From an uncultured Saprospiraceae bacterium (lineage in GTDB: Bacteria > Bacteroidota > Bacteroidia > Chitinophagales > Saprospiraceae): DNA of 64,000 nucleotides. Positions within the stretch are counted from its first letter, which is position 1. Each line of letters begins with the position of its first letter. The translations under genes and the position numbers were made by a program. Shown piece by piece: positions 59,949-64,000 of the stretch. Under the pieces are notes generated by a model, which did no database searches, was not told the DNA's origin, and saw nothing but the letters and a program-made list of their open reading frames with translations. The DNA lies in contig CALMSO010000072.1 in the NCBI GenBank assembly GCA_937872385.1, positions 62,001 to 126,000 of the forward strand, written 5' to 3'.

Positions 59949-61580
59949 TCACCGAACGAGCCGTATAGACTGAGCAGCTACTTTTCCGCCCGCTTGAATC
60001 CGATAGAAATATTGACCCGACGCCAGCCCGCCCGTAGCCGCGAATTCTACCTGATGCTCGCCTGCCATTTGATAGCCGTTGTGCAGGGTTGTCACGGGCT
60101 GCCCCAACAGGTTGAAAATCTCCACCCGCACGTTGGTGGCGGTAGGCAGGGTGTAGTGAATGCGCACCTGTTGCTCGGAAATGTAGCTAACGCGATGTGC
60201 AATGCCTCTGGCAGCAGTACCATTGAGGGTGGAAGTGACCGCGCAGCTCAGGCCCAGCGGCATTCGGTTGAAGTTGTTACCTAATACAGTGTTGACGGTA
60301 TTCGCATCCACGCAGAGCCAGTTTTCGAGTACGGTGGCATAAATTTGCCGAAAATCGGTATGAAACCGTAGGTTGCCATTGTTGTCGAGATTTTGTAAAT
60401 CAGGCCCTGTGCCCACGAAGCCATTGCCATTCAAACCTTCGCCAAAGAGGAATACCGGCGCGGCCGCACCATGATCTGTACCGCGGGAGGCGTTTTGTTC
60501 GGGGCGGCGCCCAAACTCAGAAATCGTCATACTGAGCACATCCTGTGCCCGATTGCCGAGGCGCAAATCTTGATAAAAAGCTTGTACCGCATCTGCTACG
60601 GTCATCAAGAGGCGCGGGTGGGTATCGTTTTGACCGGCGTGCGTATCGAATCCGTCGAGCGTGACCATATACAGTTTGGTACCCAGATTGCCCTTGATGA
60701 GGCGCGCCACGATGGCGAGCTGCCTCCCGAAATTACCAGCGGGATATGCTACCTGATTGGCTGCGGCGTCGTGCGCCTGTTTGATGGCACCCGCATATAC
60801 AAAAGTACTGTTGGTGACGGCGCGTATATAGCCCAATTGTTCTCCGTAGAGGCAGGCGGGCAGATTGCTAAGGCTGTACAATTGTCCGTTGCGAGCAATT
60901 TCAGCTAATTCTTCCGGTTCGTTGACCGAGACGGAAATATTGGTATCGTTGGTATCAATAAAGGCTTGGTTGCCTACGCTTCCGATTTGAATAGCTGGCG
61001 GTACAGCCGGAGGATTGAGTAAAAAATCAGGGTACAAATCTTGCAGATAGCGCCCCAGCCAGCCGGAGCGATCCACCACATTGGCGTCGCTGGCCGATGC
61101 CCAGATATCCGAGGAGCGGAAGTGCGAAAGGTTTTGGTTGGGGTAACCTACGCTGTGCACTACTTTCATACTGCCTTCGGACCAGAGGGGCTGGAGGGCG
61201 TTCATGGTGTTGGGCACACCGAATTCAGCGCTTAGATTGAGTATGTCGGACTGAGCAATGCGGATATTAGGCCGTAGCGCTTGGTACCGGCCGTAGTCGA
61301 ACACTGGAATAATGGTATTCAAACCATCGTTGCCGCCTTTAAATCGAATCAGCACCAGCACCCGGTCGGTCTCGCTGTTGTCAAGTGCAAAGGCTAAAGG
61401 GGCGCTCATTAAAGCGTTGAGCGGCATATTGCCCAGCATAAGCGACACGCCGCCACCAATGCCCAGCGTCTGTAAAAAGCTGCGCCGACTCCACTGCCGG
61501 TGGTCTTGCTCGTGGGCTTCGCCGTGCTCCAAAGCGCTGCCATGGCGCATTTTATTAGAATTCTGATGGTGATTGCACAT
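59949..61580 (-). CDS. DUF1501 protein with twin-arginine-like signal and type IX sorting domain
   Basis: 543 residues. The N-terminus has a Tat-type signal (WSRRSFLQTLGIGGGVSLML). The DUF1501 body includes VLVLIRFKGGNDGLNTIIPV, SVGYPNQNLSHFRSSDIW, YMVTLDGFDTHAGQ and MTISEFGRRPEQNASRGTDH, a sulfatase/alkaline-phosphatase-like fold. A T9SS type A sorting domain ends the protein (VRVEIFNLLGQPVTTL to AAQSIRLVR). DUF1501 and DUF1800 genes are nearly always paired, as here, with DUF1800 39 bp upstream. They are probably exported envelope proteins acting together; the substrate is unknown. Confidence 0.87.
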   Translation of the reverse strand: MCNHHQNSNKMRHGSALEHGEAHEQDHRQWSRRSFLQTLGIGGGVSLMLGNMPLNALMSAPLAFALDNSETDRVLVLIRFKGGNDGLNTIIPVFDYGRYQALRPNIRIAQSDILNLSAEFGVPNTMNALQPLWSEGSMKVVHSVGYPNQNLSHFRSSDIWASASDANVVDRSGWLGRYLQDLYPDFLLNPPAVPPAIQIGSVGNQAFIDTNDTNISVSVNEPEELAEIARNGQLYSLSNLPACLYGEQLGYIRAVTNSTFVYAGAIKQAHDAAANQVAYPAGNFGRQLAIVARLIKGNLGTKLYMVTLDGFDTHAGQNDTHPRLLMTVADAVQAFYQDLRLGNRAQDVLSMTISEFGRRPEQNASRGTDHGAAAPVFLFGEGLNGNGFVGTGPDLQNLDNNGNLRFHTDFRQIYATVLENWLCVDANTVNTVLGNNFNRMPLGLSCAVTSTLNGTAARGIAHRVSYISEQQVRIHYTLPTATNVRVEIFNLLGQPVTTLHNGYQMAGEHQVEFAATGGLASGQYFYRIQAGGKVAAQSIRLVR

Positions 61581-61619
61581 GATGTTACGTTTTTTTGCAA
61601 TTCGCTGTTGACTATTTGC

Positions 61620-63077
61620 TTACATCAACTGAAACTCAGGCCGCCGCACCAAATGATCGAGCAGCAGTGCCGTTTGAACCGGGGCGGTTTCCCAAGCGAG
61701 GCTCCAGCTACCATCCTCGAAGTAGTGATTCGGAATTTCTGCTTTAAAAGCCATCGTGGCGCGGTCGTAGTCTTCTGGAAGTTGCATTCCGTTCGGGAAA
61801 AAGTGATTTACAAGCACTTCAGTGATGTATTCCGCATCGTTGGAATTGTTCGACAGGTCGGCGGCCAGCGCGCGCAGTTGCTCCGGATGGTTTTGAAAGA
61901 GCGTAAACAATATAAAGCGCAAAGCCTGCCAGCGGCCGGTGAGGGTATTGCTGTTCACCCAGGTGCGGTCGCCTTGCCAGCCAGCCACGTCTATAGGATT
62001 GAATAAATCTTGCCCAAGTTCAGAGGAGAGGTAGAGCAATCCATCGAGTTCCGTATCGCCCCAGGGTATTTGGAAGTTGCCCTCGCGCAGCAGGGTGAGC
62101 ATGGTTTCGAGTGGACTTTTGACCAATACACCGATGTGCACATCATCGAAAAAATGTTCGCTTTTGAACAGCACCCGCAGCACCGGCAGCAGCTCGAAAT
62201 CATGGGTTAAGAAAATATCCGCCAATTCGGCAACGATTGCTTCGTCCACTTGCGGACTGACGAAAGCGCGATACAACTTCCGGCAGATGTGCTGCGCTAC
62301 TAATTCGCCACGCTCCTCGAAGAGCAATCGGTGTACATCGTCGTAGCCCCAGTTGCCAGTGCGCCCGAAAATAGTTTTCTGACCTGGATCAAAAAATGCC
62401 GGTACAAAAGCAATTTCGCCGCAGAGCGTTTGCTGTGTGATGCCATTCCAGCCGGTGAGGGCACGAGCGGTTTGCACAATATCCTGCTGGGTGTAGCCAT
62501 TGTCGCGGCCCAAGGTGAAGAGTTCGTAGAGTTCGCGCGCGTAGTTTTCGTTGGGGTTGAAGCGGGTATTCTGCACGCCATTGAGAAAAACGAGCATGGC
62601 CGGGCTCTTGCCTATTTCATAGACGAAATCCCGGAAATTGCCCAAGGCGTATTGTTGCAGCAGTTTGTGATATTGATACATCCACGAAGGGCAGAAATAG
62701 CTGTCGAGGCGTGTGACGAAGTGATTGTGCCAAAACAGCGCCAGTTTTTCGCGGACGCCATTGGTCAGCATCTCAAGTACCCAGCGGCGGCGCCATTGAA
62801 AAATGTGCTCGATCGCCATTTCCTGATTTGCGTAGCGCGAAATATCCCAGTAAGCCCATTCTGGCTCCGGCGAGGTAGGCAAGGCCGCAGCAGTATTCAG
62901 CAAGGTATCTACCAATGCGCCAGGGGCTTGTGCCAGCGCGGCATTCACCTCCGCAAACCCAGCTCCGAAGCCGAGGCGGCGGTACAAATGAGTGACCCGG
63001 CGTTTGTCCCAGGGGGCACCTGTGGCAGGTGTATAAGGCGCGAGCGTGCCGGCAATGCAATTGGACGGGGCGATCAT
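61620..63077 (-). CDS. DUF1800 family protein
   Basis: 485 residues. Family blocks: RRVTHLYRRLGFGAGFAEV near the N-terminus, REKLALFWHNHFVTRLD, FNPNENYARELYELFTLG, GYTQQDIVQTARALTGWN and a C-terminal EFQLM. The NENYARELYELFTLG stretch is the family hallmark. DUF1800 proteins are large and helical and are nearly always encoded with a DUF1501 protein; the reaction is not known. There is no clear signal peptide. First gene of the two-gene operon. Confidence 0.88.
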   Translation of the reverse strand: MIAPSNCIAGTLAPYTPATGAPWDKRRVTHLYRRLGFGAGFAEVNAALAQAPGALVDTLLNTAAALPTSPEPEWAYWDISRYANQEMAIEHIFQWRRRWVLEMLTNGVREKLALFWHNHFVTRLDSYFCPSWMYQYHKLLQQYALGNFRDFVYEIGKSPAMLVFLNGVQNTRFNPNENYARELYELFTLGRDNGYTQQDIVQTARALTGWNGITQQTLCGEIAFVPAFFDPGQKTIFGRTGNWGYDDVHRLLFEERGELVAQHICRKLYRAFVSPQVDEAIVAELADIFLTHDFELLPVLRVLFKSEHFFDDVHIGVLVKSPLETMLTLLREGNFQIPWGDTELDGLLYLSSELGQDLFNPIDVAGWQGDRTWVNSNTLTGRWQALRFILFTLFQNHPEQLRALAADLSNNSNDAEYITEVLVNHFFPNGMQLPEDYDRATMAFKAEIPNHYFEDGSWSLAWETAPVQTALLLDHLVRRPEFQLM

Positions 63078-63403
63078 AGGCAGACCAATTTTCGGGATTA
63101 GAAGATGACATTATTACAAAAAACGAATATTTTTCCGCATCCGGTATTTTGGACGAACAAAATCAACGAAGGTTTAAAATTGCCGATCCAATGCGCGCTG
63201 TGCAATTGGCTACTCGTAGTTCGCAGGATTAAAAAACGGAGAGGATATTGTTGTTTATTAAAACGGGTATTTTTTAAAAAATTGGTAATCAGAATTTTAA
63301 AACAGACAAAACTAAGCCTGTTTGGGCACTCATTTTCAAAAATCACCCATTAGTATGAGAAAGCCCAAATTATTAGCCCTTAATTTTGAAAGAAAAACAA
63401 CTT
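63078..63403. other. Intergenic region between DUF1800 and the small secreted protein gene
   Basis: A 326-bp, AT-rich divergent region. It should hold promoters for the DUF1800-DUF1501 operon (minus) and the 63404 gene (plus), but no clear TTTG/TAnnTTTG pair was found. No repeat or RNA structure seen. Confidence 0.45.
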
Positions 63404-63853
63404 ATGAAAACAACCCATTGGGCGATTTCAGTCATTTTAATGATGACCATCGTCAGTCTCAGCACTATGCAAAGCCAAACCTACGAAGGAGGCAATACGT
63501 ATTATCCGAATGGCACGAGCTATTTGTCCAACGCCACGGCTACAGGCGGGCAAGGCCCAGCAGTATTAGGACCGCCGCGTGAAGATGGTAGCCAAGAAGG
63601 CGTTGATTGTGATGAGAACCCCAAACGGTGCAAGGAACTACTCGAAGAAGCTGCCGACGATGCCGCCGAGGGAAGCGGAGAGAGCGCGAACATCGCTGCG
63701 TCATTGCCAGCGCCGCTAAGGGCAGAATGGCGGGAGTACCAGCAAAAATTGAAGATCAGAATGGGTGTCTGGCAGAAAGCCAACAACAAGTGGACGTATG
63801 TGAAAGACCCACGCAAGTGGGCAGTCCAGGTGGCTGCATCGTGGGGAAGATAA
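63404..63853 (+). CDS. Small secreted protein, function unknown
   Basis: 149 residues from ATG 63404; the upstream TTG start is less likely. A signal peptide (HWAISVILMMTIVSLSTMQSQ) is followed by a polar region (TYYPNGTSYLSNATAT) and a short acidic helix with two Cys (DCDENPKRCKELLEEAADDA). The C-terminal half is basic and Trp-rich (AEWREYQQKLKIRM, VWQKANNKWTYVKDPRKW). No family was recognised. It has its own terminator downstream. Confidence 0.55.
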   Translation: MKTTHWAISVILMMTIVSLSTMQSQTYEGGNTYYPNGTSYLSNATATGGQGPAVLGPPREDGSQEGVDCDENPKRCKELLEEAADDAAEGSGESANIAASLPAPLRAEWREYQQKLKIRMGVWQKANNKWTYVKDPRKWAVQVAASWGR

Positions 63854-63879
63854 TCTCGCAGGGCATCTGATGTACTGAA

Positions 63880-63950
63880 GCCGAATCAAGTGCGCGCAAT
63901 AGCCTTTCGCAAGGTCTGAAATGCCTCATTTGATTCGGCATTTTCATTTC
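63880..63950 (+). terminator. Hairpin terminator after the small secreted protein gene
   Basis: Outer arms GCCGAATCAA (63880-63889) and TTGATTCGGC (63930-63939) are perfect inverted repeats with a long loop. A nested AAATGCC/GGCATTT stem overlaps them and is followed by TTTTCATTTC. Confidence 0.6.
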
Positions 63951-64000
63951 TGTCGAATCTCTTCGACGCTTCGGTGGTAATGCGCAATTAACGCAGCCGG

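Overview
The window looks like a chromosome segment of a Bacteroidota bacterium, most likely from the Saprospiria (Lewinella/Saprospiraceae type). The evidence is type IX secretion C-terminal sorting domains on three proteins (51135-52082, 53072-58909, 59949-61580), a protein with 19 SprB repeats, a DUF1501/DUF1800 pair, TTTG/TAnnTTTG promoters (clearest before acpP and pyk) and a near absence of Shine-Dalgarno sites. No rRNA, tRNA or CRISPR array was seen. The species assignment is inference.

Layout. 1-8.4 kb: end of a YkoF-like gene, mscL, a TolC-HlyD-ABC type I export operon whose ATPase has lost most catalytic motifs, a lipoprotein-like SPFH protein, a TetR regulator and an ECF sigma factor. 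8.8-21.8 kb: a Xer recombinase, purine nucleoside phosphorylase, an ECF sigma/anti-sigma/DUF4097 operon (the anti-sigma carries a triplicated 37-residue module), a TPR protein, the zinc-ribbon/Nif3 pair, a cyclase-family hydrolase, an acyltransferase, an orphan MlaF-like ATPase and a beta-CASP nuclease.

22-31.8 kb is accessory DNA: a decayed IS4-type element, a barrel gene broken by an amber codon and cut by a repeat, a barrel/PAP2 pair, then small AT-richer genes on the minus strand (TfoX-like, two VOC proteins, AraC, SDR, a DUF4258/DUF2283 toxin-antitoxin-like pair, DUF1801). Copies of a ~115-145 bp imperfectly palindromic repeat sit directly at the 3' ends of these genes and always point the same way relative to the gene. 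This is the layout of integron gene cassettes with attC sites, but no integrase is visible. I regard it as the most interesting part of the window.

31.9-48.7 kb is mostly core: a membrane class III adenylate cyclase, parE without parC, an alpha/beta hydrolase, DUF427, lon, cysM, alkB, pyk, acpP-fabF-rnc and a SWIM-domain protein. 48.7-52.1 kb is a cobalamin uptake locus: riboswitch, TonB-dependent receptor and a DUF4465 protein with a type IX sorting tail. Then follow a MITE-like element, a DinB protein, the 1945-residue SprB-repeat protein, a gene-poor kilobase with an IS-end remnant, the DUF1501/DUF1800 operon and a small secreted protein of unknown role.

Limits: everything was read by eye without database searches. 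Family names rest on motifs and overall resemblance; start sites and promoters are judged from sequence alone.
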